From Linepithema humile (Eukaryota > Arthropoda > Insecta > Hymenoptera > Formicidae), in the NCBI RefSeq assembly GCF_040581485.1, contig NC_090133.1, positions 5,456,001 to 5,520,000 on the forward strand: DNA of 64,000 bases, in the 5' to 3' direction. The notes under the pieces were generated by a model. The model did no database searches, was not told where the DNA came from, and saw only the letters and a list, made by a program, of their open reading frames with translations. This document shows, in pieces, positions 36,132 through 47,879 of this stretch; the first letter of the stretch is position 1, and each line of letters starts with the position of its first letter. The translations under genes were made by a program, and so were the position numbers.

Positions 36132-39100
36132 CTGAATGCTTTACGCTCTCGATGATATTGTATTTGGTCAGGTTCGCTTTCCTTTCTCATGACTCTTTTT
36201 CTATCCCGATTCTCATGCGACACACCATCGGCAGTGTGGCGGAAACGAGACACTGTCAACATTTTACGTGAATCGTCGTTAATACGGCGCTGATTTTGAT
36301 TAACTTTGCGAAAGTTTTTAATCACGGCACAAAGTTTTATCTTATTTAATGGGATTTTACTTGAAGAAAAATTACCGTAATACTTAACATAAAATATCAA
36401 AACATCGTGACAAATGACGAAAATTGATAGTATCTCTGTCAAGAAAAATGTTGTTTCGCTGCATTTTGCATGCAGCGGACAGGCGCTTGCTTTCCTTGCC
36501 GACGAACGCAGCGAGCAGCAACAGAGACGCACGTCCATTACTGCTACAAAATGCACGCGCTTCCTCCTGTGTTTTTTCCTAATTAGACCGTGGTTCGTTA
36601 GCGGCTGCGCGCATATTTCGTTAGCAGCTCGTGATTTCGCGAGTCAGCCGGGAAAACGCCGTTCGGATGTATCGCTGCCGGGTAACGTGCGCGCTTATAT
36701 AGCATACGCATTACTTTGACAATTAGCCGTAAACCAGGATGCCACAACGCAGGTGGTAATTACGATTATGCCGCGACTTTGTTGCGATCTTAATGTAATC
36801 AATTACCACGGGAGAGTGCGGCCCCGCGTAAAGGAAAATCACGTTGCGAAACGCATTAATTCGCGGGACTGCATTTTCTCCACCGCGCGGATTATCGGTC
36901 TAGATGAATCATTAATCCACTGCGATTACAGTTATTTAACGACTCGCAATTCGTTTGCGCAGTTATGCTAACATAGTTTTCTAGTAATTAAAATTAGTTG
37001 AAATTTTCCGTTCAATATTTAGTGCTAGACTTTTACGTCTTGCTATTTGCGATTTTGCGGTATGCGCTTAGCATGTTAATATACTGTTTATTAAAAAAAT
37101 TTATGCACAGCAAGCCTTTCCCCAGTGAAACTTTGCATATGCTATGTTGACGAGATAAAAAAAATTATATCACAGTACGAAAGCTATTTATTCAAGAAAA
37201 TTTATGGCTTAAACGTTACGGACTAATATGTTGTAAATTCCACGAACCTACAATTTTAACGGAAGTGTGAATTTTTTTGAAAAAAAAATCTGTATTCTAT
37301 AAAAATATGTAAATTAATCAGTATAAAACACTATCTAAATTGTTGAACTAAAAAGTTAACAAGAACTAAATTGAAGTCGGAACTTCCAAATATGCGAGGA
37401 AGAATTTTTCGAAACTTTGGGAAACCGCGTCGCTCTCTCGTGCATTACGGAGAAAAAATACCGAGGAAGGTCAGTGAAATAAATCGCGTTGATCTCGAGA
37501 TGCCGTTCGTGTCCTCTCGTCGTTCGTACCCTTGTAATTGGCTGGCGTGCGAGAGCGCATCTCGGCGCGACGCGACGGCGAATGTCGCGGTCGATATACA
37601 TCACCCGAAAGACGCGAATGCTCGCGCCCGAGAGCGAAGGAACACCCCGATGCTGCCGGGCGACTCGAAAACGTGCGAAGACCAGGAGGAGATAACGGCT
37701 GACATGCGGCCATCGCGTGCACCGCGACTTTGCAGGAGCAGATACCTAATCCCGCTGCGGCAGCTTCCCCGCGCGCGACGACCACCGTCGTGGGGGCCGG
37801 CGACGAGATCCCGACACCGTCCCGACACTCGGCACGACTCTCCGGTCGCGTCACTAATTTGGCGCCGATCCGACTCCCAGATGCCGCGCGAAAGGTTAAT
37901 ACGGCCGCAGGCGCGAAAGGCCAGCGCGGCGCAAAGAGACAGCGTCCCGCCGCGGTCGTTAATAAATAAGACGAAAGATACGGCCGTGTTCTCCTGGCCG
38001 CGTTCCCCGCGAGATCATGCTGTGCGCTCGAAACAAAGAAGCGCGAGCTGCGCCGTAGATTCGGTTTCTCTGGATTTTTTGCCGCGATAGATTTACGTTC
38101 CGACTACGATTCGAGCGACTCAACATAAATGCCAATTAAATTTATTAAGAAAGTTGGATACGCGCTTGGATCTTTCACGGGCAATACAATCTACGGAGAT
38201 CTTTTGCATTTCTGAACGGAAATACACACTTTCGGTGGCTGACTCTAATGCAGATTTACGGATTCCGGAAACGCGTTGTAGATGCAAACGCCAACCGACG
38301 CATCTCCGGCGCCGGTGCATTGTTGCAGCGAGCACCGGGGCGAAAGGACGAAAGGGAATCTAATCTGATGGCGCGTTGCGCGGGTCCACCTAATGGGCAA
38401 GCCGTGTCGGGACACGCACCTCTCGGTTCTCGTGTCCCCGGATGCGAGAAGGCTAAAGTCGTGTTCGCCCCGTATTCGATGACGATATCACCCTGACGCA
38501 ATCGCCGTACGTAATGCAACGTAGACGCACGCTCGTATCGGAAGGGAAACGAGCGAAACGACTGGTCGCGGCGTGGAAAAATCTTAATCTGGTAAAATGT
38601 ACTTTAGTCTCTTTCTTTTATCGCTATCATCGGTGTGAAACGTTTCACAATGGTCATTGCGATATACGTGTGTAAAATATAATATCTCTCTATCTAAAAT
38701 ATTGCAAAATATTTTGCAAAGCCAAATATCGTGGATTTAGAATTATTTTATCGGTGCATTCATTTTTTTTATAAACAATGTACAATATATTTGTAAAAAG
38801 TTTTGCTTATATCGTTAAACTTCTAACTCATTTTAAGGAATGATCTTAGTAAGAAACGGAGATGGGAACTTTGCGCGAACAGTCGTACTGTTACAGATAT
38901 CGTATCTATATCTAATATACTGGGGTGCGCGCTCTACACTGGCACTCTACGCCTCGACAAAAGTGGAAACGAGCCGATAGGCCGATACGAGCGAAAAGGA
39001 AGAACGAGCCGAACCTCGTACTTTTACGTCGATAAGAAAAGCTTTGCGAAAGTATCAAGCGAATCGACGAAAGCACAAGCGTGATAAGATTAAAATACGA

Positions 39101-42100
39101 CCAAGAGCACACAGATTGCCTTCTACTACTTTGCCGTCCTGATTCATCACGTGTCGATGACGTAAATTCGAATAATCGATCGCGACACAAAAATCTACTT
39201 TCACGTTCGTTCTTAAACCGTAAACTTTTTTCCCCGTTTCATAAAAAAAAATTTTTCTAATTTGCGCAATTCTCGTATAGTCTCGACAAATAATGAGAAT
39301 AAGAAAATCTTTTAAAATATACGATCCGGTTTATTGCATTAAAAAGTGTCTGAATGATGAGACGCCAAGAAAACATAACGGTTTATACATATGCGCGAGC
39401 GCTAATTTTGTTACAATCTCCAGGAAAATCCGACGCTTGTTACGCTCTTGTTACTGTCGTTGCGGGGAAGACTGTGCTCTTGTAACTTGTTATTCTACGA
39501 AAGTTCGTTAAATTATCAAAGGGGAGAAGAGCGAGGAGAAGCAAAGGGGAAGCGGTGGAAATTTATACGACAACTTATAAAACGTACACGACACGCTTGC
39601 TCACGGCATTAATGTATCTCTCGTGAAATCGGTGTCCTCGGAATCACGCGACACGCACTCCCGATGCTGTCGCGGCTATTTTTTTTTTTTTCTTCTCCCC
39701 TTCGACTCGGCGTACCGGTTCGAAGACGCGTCCAAACGTTCGAGCGATCGCCAGCCGACGAGAATCTTTGACGTGATCAGGTCGAGAAAAAGTTTAATTG
39801 CGTACCTGAGAAACTTCACTACCGCCTGAGCGACTTTCGATAATTCCCGGCCGGCGGAATCGATAATTTCCGATACACTGTCTAGCGTACTGTAAAAGGG
39901 TGATCGTTAATGGAATTTACGGATCGTGCCTCTCTGCCCTCTTATTTTTCCGCGAGTAAATATGGCTATCAAACGTCACGTTTCTCTTTTTCGGACGCGT
40001 TATACGACGCGAATCACGTATTTCTATTCCCACACGTCATGTCTGGTTCGTTAGTAAAGTAACTGCAATGACAGCTCGCCGGTTGTTTCGGCATTATTTG
40101 GTGATAACAGCGTTTTGCAACTGAAGGTTTGGATGTGCGCGTCGAGAGAAGTGCATCTCTCCGGACGGTTACGGGAAAGCCCTAAAGTTTTGATTTATTT
40201 GGCTAAAAATAACTATAATGAAGTGTGCTTTTATATCAAAATGCATCCAGAGCACATTTAAAATGTAAATCAATTAGGCGTCTAAGATCTCTATTTTTTA
40301 ACTATTTATGGGCCTCTCGGAAGCCAAGCATTAATATATTATTTAGTAAAGAAGTTTTTCCTTAAAACATTAACGTACAATTTTCTAAAAAAATATTTCT
40401 TTAAAATAATTGCAGTTAAGAAAAAAAGTTCTACGAAAATAAAATTGCTTGTTGCGCGAATCTCTTGACAGAATTTTCGATCAACATTTAATTATACGTA
40501 ATAGCCATCTTTTTTCATCCCGCCGGAAGTTCTCACGTCTCGAGTCGACGGTCTCGGAGCAAACGAAATGATATAAGTGGTATAAGTTTCTTCGTCTACG
40601 AGCTCATTAACTCAAATGAATCGAAGCCGAGTTTATTTTCCGTCGGCGCGAGTACTCACTCCGCCCTTACTTCCTCGCTGCTTTCAGGACAATTTTTTTT
40701 CATCACGTCACGCACCTGCTATACCACGGACGAAAGAAACTTGGTAATAAAGTCGCGTCTTGTTACGCGCTTAGGATGACGACGATGCGCGGGGAAGCGG
40801 CTATCGCCGCAGAGACGAGCAAAGCGCCGTGCAATTACGGAGTTGCATAATTGCGCCGTGCGGAGAATAAAAGAAAAAAAAAGAAGAGTTAGGCCCCCGA
40901 GCATACGCGCGCGTAACATTGCTTTATTAACAAAATGGGATAATGCCACGGTGTGTGACAAATTGGGAGCAACGCACGCTCGTGCACGACGGCGACGGCC
41001 GGAAAAGCCATGCATATTCATAAAACGTCGGTCGGTGGGACCGCCGCCGTTCCTCTCCCTCTTTTTCTATCTCTCTCGCACACACTTGCTATAAACACAC
41101 GGCCGTACACACGGTAAGTCCCCGTTCACACGTGGTGCGGACGCGTCGCGCGAGCAGACAACGAAGGGAACGCGCAACAACCTAGGAAACCTGATACCAC
41201 TGTCATCTTTTCCATCGTTAATCGCTGAGAGAACACACGTGGTATTCTTTGTTGATTTGTTTGACAGTAAAGCAGGAAATTTCTTATACAAGCGTTAGCA
41301 TTATGAATCTTTATTGCCATGATTTCTCCGAGAGAGTATTAGAATTGTTCGCTATTCATTACGAGATATTATTATTAACACGGATTGTTAACTAACAAAT
41401 ATTATAGCACAGATTATGTTCTGAAAATTTGCTCGTTAATAAATATTACGAAAAAAAGTATTAAAATGCATATCCCGTGCATACAAAATGCAAAAAATAA
41501 AGTAGTTTCACTTTCCGTTTTTTCCGTCCGTTTTTCGGCATGAGCGCATGCGACCTGTTTTCGACCGAACCACCTGCACTTTCCAAAATAATGCCGGACG
41601 TCGTTTTTCTGGAATCGCGCCGATCGCGGGCGAATTTGGCACGAGTGGTGGAACGCACCTGTAATTCCGGTCCCGGCGAATTGGGTGGCCCAGAACGCGA
41701 GCGTGCCGTATTTTTACGAGCGGTATATCCTGAGGATCAAAGCTTTAATTAATCAACCCATTAACCACGATTTGATTTCTCATCAAAAGAGCCGCGACCG
41801 TTGATCGATATCTTTATCGAGTTGCGTATGCATTCACGTACTTAAAATGCACTGTTTCAACTTTTCTAATTAATTACACCAATTTGCGTATGTATCGCGA
41901 AATCTTGTATCAGCATCGCTGTTTGCACTTTCTAATGAAGATCTTAGTGTTACAAAATAAATTATATGGTAATTTAAGCGAGTGTAAATATTTATTATAA
42001 TCTAAAATAAAATTCTTTTCGAATAAAAGATCATAAAGACTCTAATAAACGAAATTTGTAAGCATAATTAAGATTCTTCTTTTAATCTTTTCTACTTTAC

Positions 42101-43147
42101 TTCTGGTCTAATCTTCTCTCCTTAATTTTTTTCTATATCTTCTAAACTTAAAATCGCTTTTCATCGGGATCTAATCGGGAATTAAAATACTATTACTTTA
42201 AGCTCCATGTCGTAAACTAAAGTTTGGCTCGGAGAGGCACCAACGGAGTCGAAGGTGACGCATTGTGTCGTATGATAGCACTTTGTGCCGTAATGCGGCG
42301 ACTGCGCGTGTTGCCAGATGAACATCCGAGATTACAAGCGGGGGACTTTACGCCAATGAATGCACTTACGTATAGCCGCGGTGAGAAACGATCGAGGCTC
42401 GCGCGATAGCGGGCGACAACGGGGAGGAAGACGACGGCGGCGGCAGTTCAGGAGAGCCTTTGTCCTCTTTACTTTACGTTCGCGCGCGCCTTTCCGCTCG
42501 CTTCCCTTTTTCTTTACGACTTCAACGATCGCGTCGCGTTTAGAAAGGTCGGCTGTTTCTAAACGTGCTGTGTCGCGCGCTCGCTTAAGCTTATGCGCTC
42601 TATCGGCGCGCGTATAATTAAAAGAATGCGACGTGCCACGCGAGCGCGAATGTCCACGAGTTTACGACTCGCGCGGCCGCGATAAGTCCAGGTGGAAATG
42701 CCGCGGTTAACGATATTACGATCGTGCAATATTGCTATTTCGATACTTTATCCTCTGCCTCTCTTTCTCTTTCTTTTTACGTTTATAAGTTGCATCCTTA
42801 CTTTGCTCAAAAATTTGCCGGGTGGTGCGTATTGCGCATAATTAATACATGCTGCGTAATTAAGAAAAGTAATAAAAGTGCAATTTGTACAACAAACGAT
42901 GTAAGACGGATCTCGGATATATAAAATAAATTAAATAATTAATATCACACAAATTATGGTTTAAGAATGCAAATAAGTAACAAAATCTTATTCAATTACG
43001 AGTAGAATTCATTTCAACAAGCAGACTTAATTAGTAAGATATTCAAAATTAAAAAATTGTGATAAATGATGAAATTTCTCAATATTTCCTCATCACGATT
43101 TTCGTCTTAAATAAGAGGTTTGCTTGACTAAATAGATAAGAAGGATA

Positions 43148-43218
43148 CTGCCGCATCATTCTGGCAGCTGCTTCAGAAAGTTGGATAATGTGTTGTAAAA
43201 AAAATGATGATGCGGCAG
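43148..43218. repeat. Imperfect hairpin
   Basis: CTGCCGCATCATT at 43148-43160 pairs with AATGATGATGCGGCAG at 43203-43218, giving a GC-containing stem of 12 to 13 bp with a 3-base bulge and a loop of about 42 bases. The loop itself shows little further pairing. It may be a structured RNA, a small mobile-element remnant or chance. Confidence 0.3.
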
Positions 43219-44972
43219 GTAATTGTACTACTTGGTAGTCTCGGCGATTCGCACAATTTAGCACAAGAATTTTTTATTGTTATATTATTGAGACTCATCT
43301 CTCATTAAATCTCTACCTAATTATAAAAAATAAATATAAATATAAAAATTATAATAACTAAAAACAAGTTTGCATTATCCAATTCTGCAATCCAGCGTGA
43401 AATATAATGCCCGGATAATTAATTGCGTTTCATTACGCATTAATAACAAAGCGGCCAGGCGATTATCTCGCGGCGACAATGTGCGAAAGCCAGCGGCTTG
43501 TTTTACAACAAACAAACTGACGCTTATGGCCCGCGCCGCGGACAGGAACCATAAATACGACCACGCGCGGCACCATGGACTCGCCGCCATGGGTTTCTCC
43601 AGACTTTTCTTAATTGATAGACTATCGGTTTGCCGGCACGACCCGACGGACTTATCAACGTAATATGGTATCTACATAATGGCATCAATTTGATCGGCGA
43701 TAGATGCGTAACGATACCTCCCACTGCTCAATGATAGCTCATACTTTCCACTGTTGTTCGCAGTTTTGCATTACCGACGTTGATCGGATCGTAAAGTTAA
43801 GAGAAGAATGCATAACCGATTTAGCTCTAAAATATTTACCATCAAGATAATATTAAAAAATACTAGAGATATTACTATAAAATATAAAATATCACTAATA
43901 TATTTTCAAATAACGAAAAATAAAAATTTTAAATTTAATTTAAACATTTCTCGATCATGATAAGAATTTTCATAACTTTAGGAAACTAGATCTTCGAGCT
44001 CTTAGAGAAGAGCGAGATAGGAGACTCATCCGCTTTTGCCGTGACACTTATGGTCATCCGGTGATTCTCGGTGACTGTTTCCACAGGTGCAATCTCACGG
44101 ATAAATGGTATCCGCGGATATACTCGAACGTCGTTCTTTCTTTTGCTTGCTCTCGTGAGACAGGTAGTCTCGTCCGGCTCGCGAGCGAATCGTCGCGGTT
44201 ACAACCTCGGTACAGTTATACCTAGCGCCCGCCTAGTGAAACATAGTGCCGCGAGTCACGCAGCGGCCCCCTTCGCGCTGTCAGCCGGTCGCTCGCTAGC
44301 TCGTTCGCTCGGAGACTTACTCCGGTAATTAACCGGTAATGAGGTATGACTGTACGGCTACACAGGGTTGCAACAACCGCGGAGAGTGGATAAAATCTTA
44401 GCGCGGTGATATCACGCGGGTAGCGTCGTCGCGCCGATTCCAGCGAGAAACGTAATGGAATATAAATCTCTTCGGGCGGAGGGCGTGCAGAGGTCGTTGG
44501 CTGAGTGCACTCGTTGCACACCGCGTGCGAGATGTGCACTCGACCAACTCCTTACGTGTACATACTTCTCCGTCACCGATGCAATGTGCGATCTGCAAAC
44601 ACATCGCGTTTCGTCTCTTGCTCATTTTGTCCCGAACACAGTCCGTGTTCAGCACGAATTTACGGAATGTATTTGTTATTTTTTCATCCTCTATTCGCGT
44701 GCGTATCAATATCAGAGAAATTTATGTCGTTGACAAGGTGTCGATTTCACATCAATTTTAACAGATAAAAAAATATGCAATTAAAATAAGCGAAAGTTTT
44801 GTCAAAATCAAGAGAGTGAATTAAGAACTGTATTGTGATAAAAAGTTTGAAAGAAATAATAAAACTTGTAGAGATGATAAAACTTAGAAGTATGAAGGGA
44901 AATATAAAACATTTTCCTTTTCTCTTTAATGTGAATTTTCTGATGCACGGCTTGCATAGTAGAATAATATAA

Positions 44973-45022
44973 TAAATTATAAAAGAACATAACACATAAT
45001 GCAATTTATAAAAGGACATAAC
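44973..45022. repeat. Two tandem copies of a 30-bp A+T-rich unit
   Basis: AAATTATAAAAGAACATAAC at 44973 recurs at 45003 with two changes; the period is 30 bp. It is a local duplication in non-coding sequence. Confidence 0.6.
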
Positions 45023-45935
45023 GTAATTTACATTTACGCAATATTTGTTTTTACTATTCATCATTAAAATTTATGTCTGCAGGCAAAGTTCTTGAATTTC
45101 AACTTTGCGCAAAATACGGAATTAAAAAATTAACATCGTATCATCTCGTCGGTGTTACGACACAAATAAGTAACCCGACGGAATGGAGTTAAATAATTAC
45201 GAGACCTTTTGAAACAAGATATGATCAAAAGGTGCGCTACCAAGTCACCTCGCATTACTGGCTTATCGATTAAGATGAACTCGACATGTACACTTATCTC
45301 ATAGATATATGCAGATTATGTCGAGGAAAATACTTAGTAATAGAGAAGTAAATTCCTTGTATGAAAAACAAAATGTTGAGTGTTTCATAAAAAATTCATA
45401 CTTGCATTAATTGATTGCTTAATGGCAATTAAAAAGTTATAGTAAATTATATATATTTCAACTTTGTAAAGAAAGTTATATTTTTTAACTTGAGATTTTA
45501 CGAAATTAAATCTCTAAAATAATTATGTTAAAAATTAAAATTGCATCAATTTTGTATTTTTACTAAAAGAAGATCAATTTTCAACTGACTAAACAACGAT
45601 TACTGTAAATTCTCACGTCGTTTACAACATTTTGTATAAAAAAACAAATAATTCTTTTATAGAGTTAGGTCGCACGCGCAATTCACACAAATTGACGGGG
45701 AATAAGCGACGAGAGCGCAAATCATAGCCATGTATTCATGATCCGCGTGCATTATGCAGCTAAGTATGCATAAGACTACCCTGCAATCGGCAGATTATAG
45801 CCTCTACAAGCGTATCGTCCGCTAATGCGTTCATGACCGATGCCTCGTCGTCGACACTTTCCAAATCTGCGCTTTCGCACGATTCCACGAGCCTATTTTC
45901 CTTTCACGATCGGAATATGTAATAAATCAACTTAC

Positions 45936-46006
45936 CCATAAATCGCCGGACATGCACGATCCATGCATCCAGTTCCGAGATCGATCCTTGCTCGTAAATC
46001 TCGATT
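45936..46006 (-). other. Candidate internal exon, 71 bp
   Basis: On the minus strand, CGTTTTATTTACAG (complement of 46007-46020) precedes the segment and GTAAGTTG follows it (complement of 45928-45935). One frame, with one leftover base, reads IEIYEQGSISELDAWIVHVR and onward without a stop. It looks like an amphipathic helix, loosely like the first helix of a spectrin-type repeat; that resemblance is only a guess. A second frame is also open. The flanks are A+T-rich, so an open frame bounded by two good splice sites is less expected here than in the CpG-rich blocks. Confidence 0.35.
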
Positions 46007-46618
46007 CTGTAAATAAAACGAGAAGACGTTCAATTAGATATCAATCGTAAGCAATAAATATTAATAGATTTAAATATGCGTATAAGAGTTATCTCTCTCC
46101 TTTCTCTTCCCATATACATATAACATCACTTAATCTCTATCCAATTCTTTGTATTAATAGCAATAGGTATTTGCGCACACTAACACGCGTGTTTTATTTG
46201 AACGTTCAAAACTTTACGCCCTCGTGGCGATAACTACGTTAATTCGCCACAAATTACGGTCCCATGAATTTCGTTCGGCGTCCGATACGCAGGCGGATGG
46301 AAGGCTAGATTTTTGTTTCTGTGTAGGATAAAGTCCTGCCGGATCAAGCAGTACAGTATAACATAGGGGAGAGTCGAGTGGTTACAGACAATAAGTACTT
46401 AATCCTCGAATGGGCGCTCGAGCTTCGTCGAGGAACTTTTCTGCCGATTTCACTTTATTCGTGTATTTTCCGCATTATATGTCTAAATGTAGAGAGAATT
46501 ATTATATTGTATTGTGCTGCTATTAAAAAAATAATTATATATCTCTTGTGGAGAATTCTATATGTTTTTTTCGTAAGAAGATTTAATTATTCTAACACTT
46601 TTGCTAATCTAAACATTG

Positions 46619-46687
46619 TGCCAGATATAAATCTGAAAATAAATTCTGATTGTCCAACAAAATTTATTTTCAGATCTGTATCTGGCA
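46619..46687. ncRNA. Candidate pre-miRNA-like hairpin (69 nt)
   Basis: Two 27-base arms (46619-46645 and 46661-46687) are reverse complements except at two positions, around a 15-base loop. The arms begin TGCCAGATAT and end ATCTGGCA. The total length and the nearly unbroken stem match animal microRNA precursors, but also a very small inverted-repeat element. Neither arm matches a microRNA I can recall. It lies between the candidate minus-strand exons at 45936-46006 and 47516-47575, so it could be intronic. The strand of any transcript is unknown. Confidence 0.35.
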
Positions 46688-47515
46688 TAATTTTTAGATC
46701 TTTCGAATGTTCTTTCCGTGAATAAAATTTAAATTAATCAAAAAATATATGGGATTAAACAATAATTTCGAGATGTTCTGTATGTTGCACATTGCATAAT
46801 TAAGTCCAATCTAAGAAATGTTGTTCGAAGAATGGAATAATTTTTAATTCATTGTTTTCAGTTTCTCTGTAACATTTGTATCGATATAAACCTTTTTATA
46901 GCTGGCACGATGTTATCTTCACGACGAGGCTAACGAGTTGTCTTCGATTCTTCGCGCTATTGCTCTTTATTACGATTAGCTTCTCTCTGCATTTCGCCGA
47001 CGATCACGAGGACTCTCTCGGGCGAGCCGTTTCCGTGTTCTGGACCACCGGGCGAGAGGATTATCTCGGAATGACACCGGTCGCCCGTATAACCGCCTCG
47101 CGAGCGGAATCGGCTCGTGCGCGCGGTTAGCTTTGACAACGGTAAATATCGTTGTCGGCCCGCGATAACACAAAGACGGCGCGCGATATTTCGCCGTGGC
47201 GATTAAGGGAACTCTCCCCGACGAATCCTGGATTCAGGCTCGAAGCGCGTATCGCCGCTCCAATCCGCTTCGAGCGATTTCACAGAACGTAAGATCGGAT
47301 ATCGTGCGAGCTAATGGAGCAAGACAACGATTTAAGCGTCGAATCAGCTGATTAGATACTTTTGTGGTCTCGCCTTAGAAACGAGATAAAAAGAGAGAGA
47401 GGGTTGCGTTTAAATGTTCTCCCATTTTTAACAACAAATCACTTCCCGTACAAATCTTTTCCTACGTTTATTGTTTGAGATATATTATTCCAAGTGATGT
47501 CGTGATCGCACTTAC

Positions 47516-47575
47516 AACTTCGTTTTTAGAACTCGCGTAATTATCGTTTTCGTTCTTCCTGCTACAGCTTTCAGT
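47516..47575 (-). other. Candidate internal exon, 60 bp
   Basis: On the minus strand TTTCTGCCTCTGTTCAG (complement of 47576-47592) precedes the segment and GTAAGT follows (complement of 47510-47515). Two frames are open. The phase-0 frame reads TESCSRKNENDNYASSKNEV. The frame with one leftover base reads LKAVAGRTKTIITRVLKTK and would join in phase to the candidate at 45936-46006. I cannot tell which, if either, is translated. Its 1.5-kb distance and matching orientation suggest the two may belong to one transcript. Confidence 0.3.
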
Positions 47576-47825
47576 CTGAACAGAGGCAGAAATCTGCATT
47601 CCTCGCGCAACTTTTTGTCCTACAAGGTTGAGATCAAGATCGAAAGATGCAAGATCATGCGAACATTACACGCGTGGCGGACTCCTAACTTCTCGTTGAA
47701 CACAAAAACAGGTAATCTGCCTCGCTTTTCTGCTGGCCGAGACGACGAAAAAGTTCTGTCGATCTCCCCCGGCGAAAATGAGAAAGAGAAAGAAAAATGT
47801 TGCTAGCGAATTAATTAACTCTTAC

Positions 47826-47879
47826 GTACGAAACGCAGATGGAATTTGCGCCGGCCGAAGCGTTTCCGCCATTGGCCGA
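47826..47879 (-). other. Candidate internal exon, 54 bp
   Basis: On the minus strand CTTCTACTCCGACTATCGTCCAG (complement of 47880-47902) precedes the segment and GTAAGA follows (complement of 47820-47825). All three frames are open in this CpG-rich stretch, so frame gives no information; the phase-0 frame reads SANGGNASAGANSICVSY. It is listed because it has the same strand and order as the candidates at 47516-47575 and 45936-46006. It may be chance. Confidence 0.18.

Larger units (their letters stand above)
24961..43147. other. Stretch without a supported gene (24961-43147)
   Basis: Apart from the weak exon candidate at 35992-36131, I see no gene. CpG-rich blocks (25930-26480, 31300-32160, 32600-33060, 33360-33960, 37370-38580, 38910-39900, 40500-41150, 42200-42720) hold long but overlapping open frames, the longest being 239 codons at 37371-38090. 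CT and CA simple repeats are frequent. The A+T-rich parts (27500-28640, 30840-31290, 34740-35280, 37000-37370) hold nothing recognised. Confidence 0.6.

Noticed and set aside
37371..38090. 239-codon open frame on the + strand
   Set aside because: It lies in a CpG-rich block where opposite-strand and overlapping frames are also long. It has no recognisable domain, and its Arg/Ser/Pro/Ala-rich composition matches the base composition.
40688..41113. Possible + strand exon from CTTTCAG to GTAAGT
   Set aside because: No frame is open across it. It could be non-coding, but there is no further support.
46378..46725. 115-codon open frame on the + strand
   Set aside because: It runs through the 46619-46687 hairpin and A+T-rich sequence. 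It has no domain and no start context.
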